Assembly (NCBI GenBank): GCA_902529515.1
Contig: CABZWX010000006.1
Location: 1-64,000 of the forward strand
From: an uncultured SAR116 cluster alpha proteobacterium
GTDB taxonomy: Bacteria; Pseudomonadota; Alphaproteobacteria; Puniceispirillales; Marisalimonadaceae
Direction of reading: 5' to 3'
DNA: 64,000 bases
The position numbers were made by a program, and so were the translations under genes. Under the pieces are notes generated by a model. It saw only the letters and a list, made by a program, of their open reading frames with translations. It searched no databases and was not told the DNA's origin. Below, in pieces: positions 10,351 through 20,866 of this stretch. Position 1 is the first letter of the stretch; the number at the start of each line of letters is the position of its first letter.

Positions 10351-11304
10351 ATGAAGAAACAAAAAATTAATTTATATCTTGCATCACCAAGAGGTTTTTG
10401 TGCAGGTGTTGATAGAGCTGTAAAAATTGTAGAAGAGTCTATTAAAAGATTTGGGTCTCCAGTCTATGTTAGGCATGAAATAGTTCATAATAAAGATGTT
10501 GTTAATTCTTTAGCTAGAATAGGCGCTGTGTTTGTTGATGAAGTTAATGAGGCACCAACTGATCGTCCGATTATCTTTTCAGCACATGGTGTTGCTAAAT
10601 CAGTCATGGATGAGGCAAAACAAAGGAAAATGATTTCTATAGATGCGACTTGTCCATTAGTAACTAAAGTTCATAATGAAACAATTCGTCATTATAATTT
10701 AGGAAGACACGTTTTATTAATTGGACATAAAGACCATGTAGAAGTAATTGGGACTATGGGGCAAGTTCCAAAAAATAATATTACTCTGATCGAAACAGAA
10801 GAAGATGCGTATAAAGTTAAAATAGATAATCCAGACAATTTAGCTTTTGCTACCCAAACGACATTGTCCATAGATGATACAAGTAAAATTTTAAGTATTT
10901 TAAAATCTAGATTTCCAAATATTAAAGGCCCGAGTTCTGAAGATATTTGTTATGCAACTACAAATAGACAAATGGCAGTAAAATCAATGTCAAAAATATG
11001 TGATTGCATTTTAGTTATAGGAGCTGAAAATTCCTCTAATTCTGTTCGTCTTGTAGAAGTTGCGTTATCTCACGGTGTAAAAAAAGCTATTTTAATACCC
11101 AACGAGAATAAACTTGATTTGTTTTTAAAAAAATTTGATCCCTTAAAATCTCCTAATATTGGTTTAACTGCTGGTGCATCAGCACCTGAGACCCTAGTAC
11201 AAGTATTAATATCTAAACTTAAAAAAGATTTTGAAGTTAATTTGATAGATCATGAAGTGACAAAAGAAGATGTTAAATTTAATTTACCAAAAATTTTACG
11301 ATAA
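10351..11304 (+). CDS. ispH: 4-hydroxy-3-methylbut-2-enyl diphosphate reductase
   Basis: LASPRGFCAGVDRAV, HEIVHNK, IFSAHGVAKSV, DATCPLVTKVH, APETLVQ. Confidence 0.97.
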   Translation: MKKQKINLYLASPRGFCAGVDRAVKIVEESIKRFGSPVYVRHEIVHNKDVVNSLARIGAVFVDEVNEAPTDRPIIFSAHGVAKSVMDEAKQRKMISIDATCPLVTKVHNETIRHYNLGRHVLLIGHKDHVEVIGTMGQVPKNNITLIETEEDAYKVKIDNPDNLAFATQTTLSIDDTSKILSILKSRFPNIKGPSSEDICYATTNRQMAVKSMSKICDCILVIGAENSSNSVRLVEVALSHGVKKAILIPNENKLDLFLKKFDPLKSPNIGLTAGASAPETLVQVLISKLKKDFEVNLIDHEVTKEDVKFNLPKILR

Positions 11305-11320
11305 GTTTTAGGATTTAGAG

Positions 11321-12297
11321 TTGGCAGTCTATACAAATTTAAATGAAGGTCATATAATAGATTTTTTAGAGCTATACGATATTGGTAAGTTAATTTCATT
11401 TTCTGGTATTACAGAAGGAATAGAAAACAGTAACTTTCATTTAAAAACATCTAATGGTAATTATATACTCACTATTTTTGAAAAAAGAGTAGATATTAAG
11501 GACATTCCTTTTTTTATTAAAATTATGCTTCATTTAAACAAAAATGGTTATTGTTGTCCTGAACCAATACGTGATAAAAATAATAAATTTCTTCAAAAAT
11601 TAAAAGGAAAACCAACAATTGTTGTTAATTTTCTTGAAGGAAAATCCAAAAATAACGTAACTATTGATGATTGTAATCAAGTCGGTTCCAGTATGGGGCT
11701 TATGCACCTCTTTAGTAAAGATTTTGAACTTCAAAGAGATAACTCTCTTTCTATAAAGGGATGGAAAACATTAATTAAAAATTGTAATAATTCCATACCA
11801 GTTAACGTATTAGATAAACTTCAACCTGAATTAATGCAAGATATACAAGATTCCTTTGATTTTGTTTCTAAATTTTGGCCACATGACTTGCCAAAAGGTT
11901 TTATTCATGGAGATTTTTTTCCTGATAATGTTTTTTTATTAATGACAAAATTACGGGAGTAATTGATTTTTATTTTTCATGTACTGATATACTTGCATAT
12001 GATTTGGCGATTGCTATTAATGCTTGGTGTTTTGATAAGCAATACAATTTTCAAGATAAAAAATATCAAGCTCTATTAAAAGGATACAACTCTAAAAGGA
12101 AATTAAGTAAAGATGAAGAATTCTTTTTACCACTATTGTGTCAAGCTGCTTCACTACGTTTTTTATTAACAAGATTATTTGATTGGGTAAACACACCTAT
12201 TGAAGCTAAAGTTGTTCTCAAAAATCCAGAAGAATACATAACAAAACACAAATATTTTAAGAAATTAGTTAAAAATATTAAATATGTAGGAAATTAA
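11321..12297 (+). pseudogene. thrB: Homoserine kinase (ThrB type II), split by one frameshift at a T7 tract
   Basis: ORFs 11321-11962 (TTG start) and 12004-12297 are consecutive parts of one protein; adding one T at about 11931-11937 restores [46 protein letters not shown]. Confidence 0.9.
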
Positions 12298-12299
12298 TC

Positions 12300-12734
12300 A
12301 TGAAAAAAAACATTACTATTTTTACAGATGGTGCATGCTCTGGAAACCCTGGAAAAGGTGGATGGGGAGCTGTTTTACTTTATCAAGATAATGAAGAACA
12401 TTTATCTGGATCAGAAAAATTAACTACAAATAATAGAATGGAACTTAAGGCAACAATTGAGGCTTTAAAAGCAATAAAACACCCAAGTAAAATAAAATTA
12501 TATACAGATTCACAATATGTTAAAAATGGAATAACAGAATGGATTATTAATTGGAAAAAAAATGGATGGAAAACCGCCAATAAAAAAAAGGTCTCCAATA
12601 AAGAGCTTTGGATTGAACTAGATGAAAATGTGAATCTTCATAATGTAGAATGGTTTTGGGTTAAAGGACATTCTGGAAACCATTACAATGAAATTGCAGA
12701 TAAATTAGCTGTAAATGCAATGAATGAGAAATAA
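12300..12734 (+). CDS. rnhA: Ribonuclease HI
   Basis: [56 protein letters not shown]. Confidence 0.97.
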   Translation: MKKNITIFTDGACSGNPGKGGWGAVLLYQDNEEHLSGSEKLTTNNRMELKATIEALKAIKHPSKIKLYTDSQYVKNGITEWIINWKKNGWKTANKKKVSNKELWIELDENVNLHNVEWFWVKGHSGNHYNEIADKLAVNAMNEK

Positions 12735-12741
12735 TAAAATT

Positions 12742-13221
12742 CTATAGATTTTTTAAAATATTTTCTGCAGTTGAAACCTCAAATGCTCCAACTTCTTCTA
12801 CAAATGACTTTCTGATTACATTATCATCAACTATCATGGCAAATCTTCTTGATCTATGCCCCATTATTCTACCAAAATTCATATCTAGATTAAGAGACTG
12901 TGAAACTGAACAATCAGAATCAGACAACATGTCAATTTTTCCTTCAACTTCATTTGCTAAACCCCAAGCACGCATTACATGTGGATCATTCACTGCCATA
13001 CATGCAATTATATCTACACCTTTATCTTTAATATCTTGATAATATTTTACATAACCTGGCAAATGCTTAGCAGAACATGTCGGTGTAAAAGCTCCAGGTA
13101 AAGCAAACAAAACAACTTTATTCGATTTAAAATAATCATCAGTTTTGACTTCTTTTACTCCCTCACTATCTTTTATAAGAAATATTCCAGAGGGGAAATT
13201 ATTACCTATATTAGCTGACAT
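12742..13221 (-). CDS. Peroxiredoxin (Prx5-like, AhpC/TSA family)
   Basis: VVLFALPGAFTPTCSAKHLPGYV, NDPHVMRAWG, GHRSRRFAMIVDD. Confidence 0.95.
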   Translation of the reverse strand: MSANIGNNFPSGIFLIKDSEGVKEVKTDDYFKSNKVVLFALPGAFTPTCSAKHLPGYVKYYQDIKDKGVDIIACMAVNDPHVMRAWGLANEVEGKIDMLSDSDCSVSQSLNLDMNFGRIMGHRSRRFAMIVDDNVIRKSFVEEVGAFEVSTAENILKNL

Positions 13222-13282
13222 GCAAACTCCTTATATTTATTTAAATTATACTTAAACTATATCACTGGGTTTTAAAATAAAA

Positions 13283-15253
13283 TTATTTTGCTAATTTAAT
13301 ATATTTCTGAATTTCTTTAATAGTCAGTAATTCAGACAGAATTTTTCCATTTGACAATAATGGACCATAAATTTCATTGTACGGTATTCCATAACGTTGT
13401 TTTTTAGTTAAGAATTTTTTAATATTTTTGTTCGGTTTAGTCCAATCTAATGTTAGAACTTTTACATTATTTCTTTTAAAAATTTCTGATACTTGTTTAG
13501 TTTCAAGTACCAAAGCTTTATTCACCTGACATGTTATACACCAATCTGCAGTTATATCGATAAATACAATTTCACCTTTTGCTGCCAACTGATTTGGTAA
13601 TGAAATATTTTTGTTTATATCCCAATTAACTATCTCTAAATTAGAATAGTTATTTAAATTGGTTTCAATTTTTGTCTCTAATTTCATTAATATATTTATT
13701 AACCATAACGAAGTAAGTAGAAGGAAAATAGCCATAATTTTTTTAAAAGTTACTAACCATTTATCAGGCTTCGGAATAATTGATATAATTTTTGGAAATA
13801 ACATTATTAGAATTAGGGGTAATGACAAACCTAGACCCATAATTAAAAGAATAGAAAAAATTTCGACAGTACCTCCAGATAAAGCAAAACCAACTGCAGT
13901 ACCCACTAATGGCGCTGTACATGGAGTAGCTAATAAAGTTAATGTAATTCCAGTAATGAAATCTCCAAAAAAACCCTCCCCCCTATATGATAGAATATTT
14001 AAAACTTTTGGAGGTAAGAAAAAATTAAATAACCCTAAGAGATTAAAACCAAAAAAAGCTGTTAGTAAAATCATAAAAATTAGAAAATATGGATTTTGAA
14101 ATTGCACACCCCACCCAACAAGTTCACCCGCAGACTTAACAATGTAAGTAACTAAAGCTAGCAATAAAAAAGATGTTAATATACCCAATATATTAAATGA
14201 TATTTTCTTTCTAAATATTACTTTGTTTTCCGTTCTTAGATTTACTAATTGAATCATTTTCAAAGATAATACAGGGAGAACACAGGGCATAAAATTTAAA
14301 ATAAATCCACCAATTAAAGCGATTATGAAAATTTCAAAACCAATTGAAATTTTATTTTCATTAAATTTTAATATATTTTTATTCGGTAAATTTGACTGTT
14401 TAGTTATAATTTTCTCATAACTTATGTTATTACTTAGAAAAGTTAATTTTAAAAATTCAAATTCATAGTCTTTTTTTTTCTTAAAATTAATAGTTAGATT
14501 TAAAAGTTCACCATTTTTTGAATATCTAGGTTTCTCAAAAATGAATTCTTTATTATCTTCTATAATTATATCATAAGGGCTTATATTTAATTTATTTATA
14601 AATGATAATCTTAGTTTATCATCAGATTGATCGAATGAGTAAAGTTCTAAATCTTTACTTCCTAGAAACTTAGGTACCTTATTCTTATATCTAAGTATGT
14701 CTTTTATTTTAGAATTATCTTCATAATGTTTAGTTAAATTACTTAAATCATAATTAAAACTTACTGGAACACATATTTCAGCACATACTTGTGCCTCAAA
14801 TTGAAGTGGCCCTGATATCTTTTTGTTTTTGTTTAACCGTTCTATAATTATTGGAAAAATTACTTCATTTTCGTAACCAAATGTCTCAATACCGAAAAAC
14901 TTAAATCTTTTAGGGTTTGGAAATAGTAAATTCATTGATTTAATATTATTTCCTGTTTCCCATTTGATTTCTGGAGGTAGTCCTGCATCACCAGGATTTC
15001 TCCAATATATTTTCCATTCTGGTAAGAGGTTTGCTTTTAAACCAATAAGAATTTTTGTTGGTGTGGTTTCAAATATTTTACCAAATAAAATATCAAATTT
15101 AACAAAATCATAATTCTCATTAGCTACGTTATTTGGATTAGAAACAAAAGTGTTAGAAACAGATTTGCTTACATTAGTCAAACTAATTAAAGTTAGAGAT
15201 ATCAAAAAAATTAAAACTTTAAAGTATTTAAAATTAACTAGTTTATTGTGCAT
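13283..15253 (-). CDS. Thiol:disulfide interchange protein, DsbD/ScsB-like with C-terminal thioredoxin domain
   Basis: N-terminal periplasmic domain, central multi-TM with FMPCVLPVLSLK and TLLATPCTAPLVG, C-terminal DITADWCITCQVNK. Confidence 0.93.
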   Translation of the reverse strand: MHNKLVNFKYFKVLIFLISLTLISLTNVSKSVSNTFVSNPNNVANENYDFVKFDILFGKIFETTPTKILIGLKANLLPEWKIYWRNPGDAGLPPEIKWETGNNIKSMNLLFPNPKRFKFFGIETFGYENEVIFPIIIERLNKNKKISGPLQFEAQVCAEICVPVSFNYDLSNLTKHYEDNSKIKDILRYKNKVPKFLGSKDLELYSFDQSDDKLRLSFINKLNISPYDIIIEDNKEFIFEKPRYSKNGELLNLTINFKKKKDYEFEFLKLTFLSNNISYEKIITKQSNLPNKNILKFNENKISIGFEIFIIALIGGFILNFMPCVLPVLSLKMIQLVNLRTENKVIFRKKISFNILGILTSFLLLALVTYIVKSAGELVGWGVQFQNPYFLIFMILLTAFFGFNLLGLFNFFLPPKVLNILSYRGEGFFGDFITGITLTLLATPCTAPLVGTAVGFALSGGTVEIFSILLIMGLGLSLPLILIMLFPKIISIIPKPDKWLVTFKKIMAIFLLLTSLWLINILMKLETKIETNLNNYSNLEIVNWDINKNISLPNQLAAKGEIVFIDITADWCITCQVNKALVLETKQVSEIFKRNNVKVLTLDWTKPNKNIKKFLTKKQRYGIPYNEIYGPLLSNGKILSELLTIKEIQKYIKLAK

Positions 15254-15306
15254 TATTTCTTTTTGGTTATTATTAGAATTGTCAGTAATATATTGGAATT
15301 ATAATT

Positions 15307-15867
15307 ATGGATCAAGAATTGTTAGGTAAACTGCTAATTGCCTCTCCAGGACTTGAAGATATAAGGTTTCAGGATTCAGTTATATTGATTTGTGAACATT
15401 CTAAGGATGCCACAATGGGTTTAATTCTAAACAAACCACTTTATAATTTTGACACATCCCAATTTTTAAAGAAAATGAAAATTAATTCTGCAACTAATTT
15501 CAAATCCAGCCCTACTTTTTTTGGTGGTCCTGTCCATCTAAATCAAGGTTTTATTATACATTCTAATGAAAAAAAATATAAAACATCTGAAGATATTTTA
15601 GATGATGTAATGATAACTAGTTCTGAAGAAATCTTAATTGATATTTCAAAAGATAAATCACCGGAACATGCAAAAATTTTCCTTGGATGTGCAGTTTGGG
15701 ATCAAGGACAACTTGACAATGAAATACTAGAAAATTCTTGGATCATAAGTAACTCAAGTAAAGATTTAATATTTCATAATCACTTGGAATTTTCATTATG
15801 GAAAAAGTGTTTAAAAAACATGGGAATAGATCCTAGTAAGTTAGTATCATATTCAGGAAGTGCTTAG
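15307..15867 (+). CDS. YqgE/AlgH family protein
   Basis: GKLLIASPGLEDIRFQDSVILICEHSKDATMGLILNKPL, FFGGPVHLNQGFIIH, GCAVWDQGQLDNEI. Confidence 0.93.
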   Translation: MDQELLGKLLIASPGLEDIRFQDSVILICEHSKDATMGLILNKPLYNFDTSQFLKKMKINSATNFKSSPTFFGGPVHLNQGFIIHSNEKKYKTSEDILDDVMITSSEEILIDISKDKSPEHAKIFLGCAVWDQGQLDNEILENSWIISNSSKDLIFHNHLEFSLWKKCLKNMGIDPSKLVSYSGSA

Positions 15868-15875
15868 TAGTTATT

Positions 15876-17132
15876 TTAATTAAGTATTGTTGAAATCTCT
15901 AATTTTTTTAAAGAATTTGCATTTGGTCCTATCACAGATAATACAGGCTTAGCATAATTAAACAACTTATCACATAAATCATAAATAGAAGAAATAGATA
16001 TATTTTCTATGCTTCTTATAACCTCTTTAGTTTCTATCAATTTTCTAAAACTAATCATATTTTTTGCAAAATATTCTGACCTTGAACTGTTACTTTCTTG
16101 ACCCATTATAAAACCAGATTTCATTTGTGCTTTTGCTCTATCAAGCTCTTCAATAGATATGAATTTTTTTATTTTTTTCCATTCTATTAAACTTGCTTCA
16201 AGTAATTGATCAACATCGTTAGGCGAAGTTCCAGCATAAAAACCAAATAAGCCAGAAGAACTTTGCATCTGTGTAAAACTAAAAATGGAATAACATAAAC
16301 CTCTTTTTTCTCTAATCTCTTGAAACAACCTAGAAGACATCCCACCACCTAGTATAATTGATAGCGCTCTGAGAGAAAAACGATCAACATCTATGTTTTT
16401 TAGACCTTCAACACCGAATACTAATTGTGTTTGTTCTAAGTCTCTATCTTCTGCAATAAATCCTGAAGTCCATTCAGAGTTGACTTTTTTAGGTTTATTA
16501 CCTTTTTTGATTTCTGAAAATTTTTCTTCAACGATTTTAAATAAATGATCCTTATTTAAGTTTCCAGACATAGAGACAACCATGTTTTCTGGAGTATAAT
16601 TTGAATCTAGAAAGAATTTTAAATCAGACTGTTTAAAACTACTTACAGTTTCTTTAGTGCCAAGAATAGGTCTTCCCATTGGTTGATTTTTAAAAGCAGT
16701 TTTAGTAAAATTTTCAAACACTCTATCGTCTGGAGCATCATAAGATTGTCCTATCTCAGAAATTATAACCCCTCTTTCTCTCTCAATTTCATCTTTAGGG
16801 AAAGTTGAGTTTTTTATAATGTCTGAAAGTATATCAACTCCTAATTCAGCGTTTTCTCTCAATACTTTGAGAAAATAAGCAGTAACTTCTTTACTAGTGT
16901 AAGCATTGATATCACCTCCAACATCTTCGATCTCTCGTGCTATTGTTTCGGCATTTCTATTTTTGGTTCCTTTAAAAGCCATATGTTCTAACATATGGGC
17001 AATTCCACATTCATCATTATTTTCGTTAGAACTGCCTGCACCTATCCAAACTCCAATAGATGCACTTTCAACATCAATTTGATCATTAATAATTGTTATA
17101 CCATTATCAAGAGTTTTAAATTCTACACTCAT
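15876..17132 (-). CDS. M16 family zinc peptidase (mitochondrial-processing-peptidase-like)
   Basis: HxxEH motif in GIAHMLEHMAFKGT, GGDINAYTSKEVTAYF. Confidence 0.95.
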   Translation of the reverse strand: MSVEFKTLDNGITIINDQIDVESASIGVWIGAGSSNENNDECGIAHMLEHMAFKGTKNRNAETIAREIEDVGGDINAYTSKEVTAYFLKVLRENAELGVDILSDIIKNSTFPKDEIERERGVIISEIGQSYDAPDDRVFENFTKTAFKNQPMGRPILGTKETVSSFKQSDLKFFLDSNYTPENMVVSMSGNLNKDHLFKIVEEKFSEIKKGNKPKKVNSEWTSGFIAEDRDLEQTQLVFGVEGLKNIDVDRFSLRALSIILGGGMSSRLFQEIREKRGLCYSIFSFTQMQSSSGLFGFYAGTSPNDVDQLLEASLIEWKKIKKFISIEELDRAKAQMKSGFIMGQESNSSRSEYFAKNMISFRKLIETKEVIRSIENISISSIYDLCDKLFNYAKPVLSVIGPNANSLKKLEISTILN

Positions 17133-18547
17133 AACATTCTCATAGATTTTATAATATATTCTTGAACATCTTTTAAATTAGGATCAATTGTTTTGAAGTT
17201 TTCTTTTCGACTCATAATTTGATCTAAATGCGCAGGAAATTCAGGTATTATACCAATACTTTTTTTTATAACTTGTGGAAATTTAGCAGGATGTGCACAA
17301 GCAAGAGAAATTATAGGACAATCATTGGAAATGATTTTTTGTTCAATAGCTTTTTGCACAGCGCCATAACCTATCGCGCTGTGGGGATCGAGCATATATT
17401 TGTGATCAATATAGATCTTTTTAATTATATTAAGAGTATCAAAATCACTTATCTTAAAAGCTACGAATAAATTATTTATTTTGTTAAGTTGGTCTTGAGT
17501 AATTTGAAATTTTCCATCAACTTTAAATTCATTCATTTGCTTTTTGACTAAATTTGTATCTCTATCATTTATTTCGTATAATAGTCTTTCAAAATTGCTA
17601 GAAACTTGAATATCCATACTTGGACTATAAGAAGGAAAAACATTTTTTCGTTTCATTATACCATTTTCAAAAAACCTGGTAAGTATATCATTTTGGTTTG
17701 AGCCACATATAAGTTTAGATATAGGAAGCCCCATTTTTTTTGCCATCCATCCTGCTAAAATATTGCCAAAATTACCTGTGGGCACTGAAAAAACGACCTC
17801 TTTTTCAGGAGATCCTACTCTAAGCGCAGAGTAGAAATAATACACTATTTGAGGTAATAATCTAACCCAATTAATTGAGTTTATAGCTGAGAGTGATGTA
17901 CGATCTTTAAAATTTAAATCTTCAAAACAATCTTTAACAATTGCCTGACACCCGTCAAAATCAGTTTTTACAGATAAGGCATGAGCTCCGTCTTCATTTA
18001 TCCAGGTCATTTGTTTTTGTTGAACTTCTGATACCCTTTTGTGCGGGAAAAGTATAAAAATATCGATATTATCTTTCCCCTTAAATGCCTCTAGAGCGGC
18101 AGAACCAGTATCACCGCTAGTCGCACCTAAAATTACAGCTCTTTTATTCTTTTTTTCTAGCGCAATGTTAAATGCTCTGGATAAAAATTGCATAGCATAA
18201 TCTTTAAATGCTAGTGTGGGACCATGAAAAAGCTCAAGAATGTATGTGTTTTCCTTAAGCTCTTTTAAACGAGCTACTTCATTACCAAATGTTGAATAAG
18301 TAGACTCACATATATTTGAAATATCGTCCTCATCCAAAAAAGGTTGAATAAAAGGTTTTAAAATTTTAGTAGCTAACTTTGAATAAGTAAGTTCTTTCAT
18401 GTTTTTTAAGTCACTATAACTAAAACTTGGCCATTTTTCTGGCATAAATAACCCACCATCTCTTGCTAAGCCAGCTAAAAGAACCTCTTCATATGAGAGA
18501 GAATTATCTCCTCCCCTTGTACTTGAATATTTAATATAATCATCCAT
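17129..18547 (-). CDS. thrC: Threonine synthase
   Basis: YSSTRGG N-terminus, ELFHGPTLAFKDYAMQFL, ILGATSGDTGSAALEAF. Confidence 0.97.
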   Translation of the reverse strand: MDDYIKYSSTRGGDNSLSYEEVLLAGLARDGGLFMPEKWPSFSYSDLKNMKELTYSKLATKILKPFIQPFLDEDDISNICESTYSTFGNEVARLKELKENTYILELFHGPTLAFKDYAMQFLSRAFNIALEKKNKRAVILGATSGDTGSAALEAFKGKDNIDIFILFPHKRVSEVQQKQMTWINEDGAHALSVKTDFDGCQAIVKDCFEDLNFKDRTSLSAINSINWVRLLPQIVYYFYSALRVGSPEKEVVFSVPTGNFGNILAGWMAKKMGLPISKLICGSNQNDILTRFFENGIMKRKNVFPSYSPSMDIQVSSNFERLLYEINDRDTNLVKKQMNEFKVDGKFQITQDQLNKINNLFVAFKISDFDTLNIIKKIYIDHKYMLDPHSAIGYGAVQKAIEQKIISNDCPIISLACAHPAKFPQVIKKSIGIIPEFPAHLDQIMSRKENFKTIDPNLKDVQEYIIKSMRML

Positions 18548-19283
18548 TTCGTTTATTCTTTTTAAATATTAATCTTCCAGATGACGCGTGATATGAAAAG
18601 TACACAAATAGAAGAGATAAAGCTAATCCATACCAGGTTATTGCATATGATAAGTGTTGATTGCGAAATTTAGGTTCACCGTCTACCCCTATAGGCAGTG
18701 TCAGCTTTTCGCCAATACGCAGAGCATCAATATAATAATTATTAATTGTTTTTTTCGAGATAATATTTATAAAATCAAAAATCTGATTAGGTACAATTGT
18801 AAACCAAAAACCATTTTCTCCGTCATTTTCTGGAACAAAATAACCTTTTTTTTGTGGATATCTTATAATTCCTTTTAATTTTACTAAGCCTTTGGTAAGA
18901 CTAAACTTTCTTTTTTCAGGGTTTTTATAACTTTCTGATACCCAACCTCTGTTAATAAGAACAATTTTGTCATTTTCCATAATAAATGGAGTTATCACGT
19001 GAAATCCAGCGTTGCCTTCGTAAGTTTTGCCAGTAATATAAATTTCATTACTGTGCATAAAACGACCTAAAATACCAATGGACTTAAATTCATTAATTGA
19101 AGACTTTTCTAGTTCAGCAGGATCAGTTATCGGATTAGATTGACTTTGCGTAAGATAATTTTGAATCAGAGCTTCTTTCCAAAATAATCTCTTTACCTGC
19201 CAAGTGCCAAAACTAATTAAAATAGCGAAAGTCAATATAGAAAATATTGATGGCCATAACATTGGCTTAAATTGTATTTTCAT
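18540..19283 (-). CDS. SURF1 family cytochrome oxidase biogenesis protein
   Basis: FGTWQVKRLFWK, ITPFIMENDKIVLINRGWV, YAITWYGLALSLLFVYF. Confidence 0.93.
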   Translation of the reverse strand: MKIQFKPMLWPSIFSILTFAILISFGTWQVKRLFWKEALIQNYLTQSQSNPITDPAELEKSSINEFKSIGILGRFMHSNEIYITGKTYEGNAGFHVITPFIMENDKIVLINRGWVSESYKNPEKRKFSLTKGLVKLKGIIRYPQKKGYFVPENDGENGFWFTIVPNQIFDFINIISKKTINNYYIDALRIGEKLTLPIGVDGEPKFRNQHLSYAITWYGLALSLLFVYFSYHASSGRLIFKKNKRNG

Positions 19284-19328
19284 TATTAGTATATAAACCT
19301 TATTTTTAACAAGTATTATAGATACCTA

Positions 19329-20114
19329 TCAACCACCCCACCAATATATACAAACAAATAAAAATAACCAAACAACATCAACAAAATGCCAATACCAAGC
19401 TGCTGCTTCAAAACCAAAGTGATGATCAGCAGTAAAATGACCTTTAAGACCTCTAAATAAGCAAACTGTTAAAAATATTGTTCCAACTAATACATGAAAT
19501 CCATGGAAACCAGTAGCCATATAAAAAGTTGAAGCATAAATTCCATCAGTAAACGCAAAAGTGGCATGCTGATATTCATATGCTTGAACCGCTGTAAATA
19601 TTGCACCTAAAATTATAGTTAAAACAAGACCTGTTATAAAATCTTTTCTATTATCATGTTGAAGAGCGTGATGAGACCAGGTAACTGTACAACCAGATAA
19701 TAGTAATATTAGTGTATTAATTAAAGGTAGATCAAATGGGTCTAGAGCGACAATATCCTCTGGTGGCCACACACCAGTATCAGGATATAAACTTGAATCA
19801 AAAAAAGCCCAAAAAAAAGCGACAAAAAACATAACCTCAGAGCAAATAAAAAAAATCATGCCATATCTCATACCAATTTGGACGATAGGTGTATGATGAC
19901 CTTGGTATTCAGCCTCTCTTACAATGTCCCTCCACCAATAAAACATAGTAGCTAACACCATAAACAAACCTGCACCTAACACCCATAACGAGTATGGATA
20001 TTCATGCATATATAAAGTAAGCCCAAGAAATAGGGTAAAACCAGCAGCAGATCCTAATGCAGGCCATGGACTTGGTTCAACTAAGTGATATTGATGTTTT
20101 TGTTCGCCACTCAT
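19329..20114 (-). CDS. ctaE: Cytochrome c oxidase subunit III
   Basis: HQYHLVEPSPWPALGS, FFICSEVMFFVAFFWAFFDSSL, GFHGFHVLVGT, HFVDVVWLFLF. Confidence 0.97.
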   Translation of the reverse strand: MSGEQKHQYHLVEPSPWPALGSAAGFTLFLGLTLYMHEYPYSLWVLGAGLFMVLATMFYWWRDIVREAEYQGHHTPIVQIGMRYGMIFFICSEVMFFVAFFWAFFDSSLYPDTGVWPPEDIVALDPFDLPLINTLILLLSGCTVTWSHHALQHDNRKDFITGLVLTIILGAIFTAVQAYEYQHATFAFTDGIYASTFYMATGFHGFHVLVGTIFLTVCLFRGLKGHFTADHHFGFEAAAWYWHFVDVVWLFLFVCIYWWGG

Positions 20115-20182
20115 TTCATTCTCCTTAATTAACCTTTTTATAACCTAACTCAACTTAATCCAAAAAATTTTTAACTTATAAA

Positions 20183-20722
20183 CTATGTTTCAGCATTAAA
20201 AAATGTATATGACAAAGTGATCTCTTCCAAGTTTTTTGTGTTTTCATCGTCATTTATGCTTGGGTCAACATAAAATGACACAGGCATTTTAACCTCCTCT
20301 CCCGGCTGAAGTGTTTGTTTTACAAAACAAAAACAATCTACTTTCATAAAAACACTTCCAGCTTTCGGAGGAGATACGTTAAATACTGCTGTACCTGTTG
20401 TTGGTTTGTTCGACAAATTTTTTGCTGTATAGTAAATTACTTGTTGTATACCAGGCTGAACAATTATTTCTTTCTTAGGAGCCTTAAATTCCCAATTAAG
20501 TTCTTGTGATATATTTGAATCAAATCTTATTTGAATATTTCTATATTGACCATTTGATCCTGGAGCTAGTGAAGCTCTTTGAACCGTTCCTGCATATCCA
20601 GTAACTCTACAAAACAAATCATACAATGGAACAGAGGCAAAAGATAAACCAAGCATAAAAAAAACAATCAGGAATGCCCACTTTAGAGAATTATTATTTT
20701 TTTTGGATAAACTTGAAGACAT
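20183..20722 (-). CDS. ctaG: Cytochrome c oxidase assembly protein CtaG/Cox11
   Basis: VPLYDLFCRVTGYAGT, FMKVDCFCFVKQTLQPGEEV, LSYTFF. Confidence 0.96.
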   Translation of the reverse strand: MSSSLSKKNNNSLKWAFLIVFFMLGLSFASVPLYDLFCRVTGYAGTVQRASLAPGSNGQYRNIQIRFDSNISQELNWEFKAPKKEIIVQPGIQQVIYYTAKNLSNKPTTGTAVFNVSPPKAGSVFMKVDCFCFVKQTLQPGEEVKMPVSFYVDPSINDDENTKNLEEITLSYTFFNAET

Positions 20723-20866
20723 TTATGCAGTGACATCCATTCTTAAAATTGTAATAAAAAAGAAAAGAACTACCATAAATATTATTATTCCTAAAATAGC
20801 AAAATTCTTCGATTTTCTATTTTCGTAAAATGCTCTAATATATTCTTCATTTTTATTAGATTTCAT
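20723..20866 (-). CDS. 47-aa single-TM small ORF between ctaB and ctaG (CoxF-like position), below the ORF-track cutoff
   Basis: MKSNKNEEYIRAFYENRKSKNFAILGIIIFMVVLFFFITILRMDVTA*; overlaps the ctaB stop by ATGA and abuts the ctaG start. Confidence 0.85.
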   Translation of the reverse strand: MKSNKNEEYIRAFYENRKSKNFAILGIIIFMVVLFFFITILRMDVTA

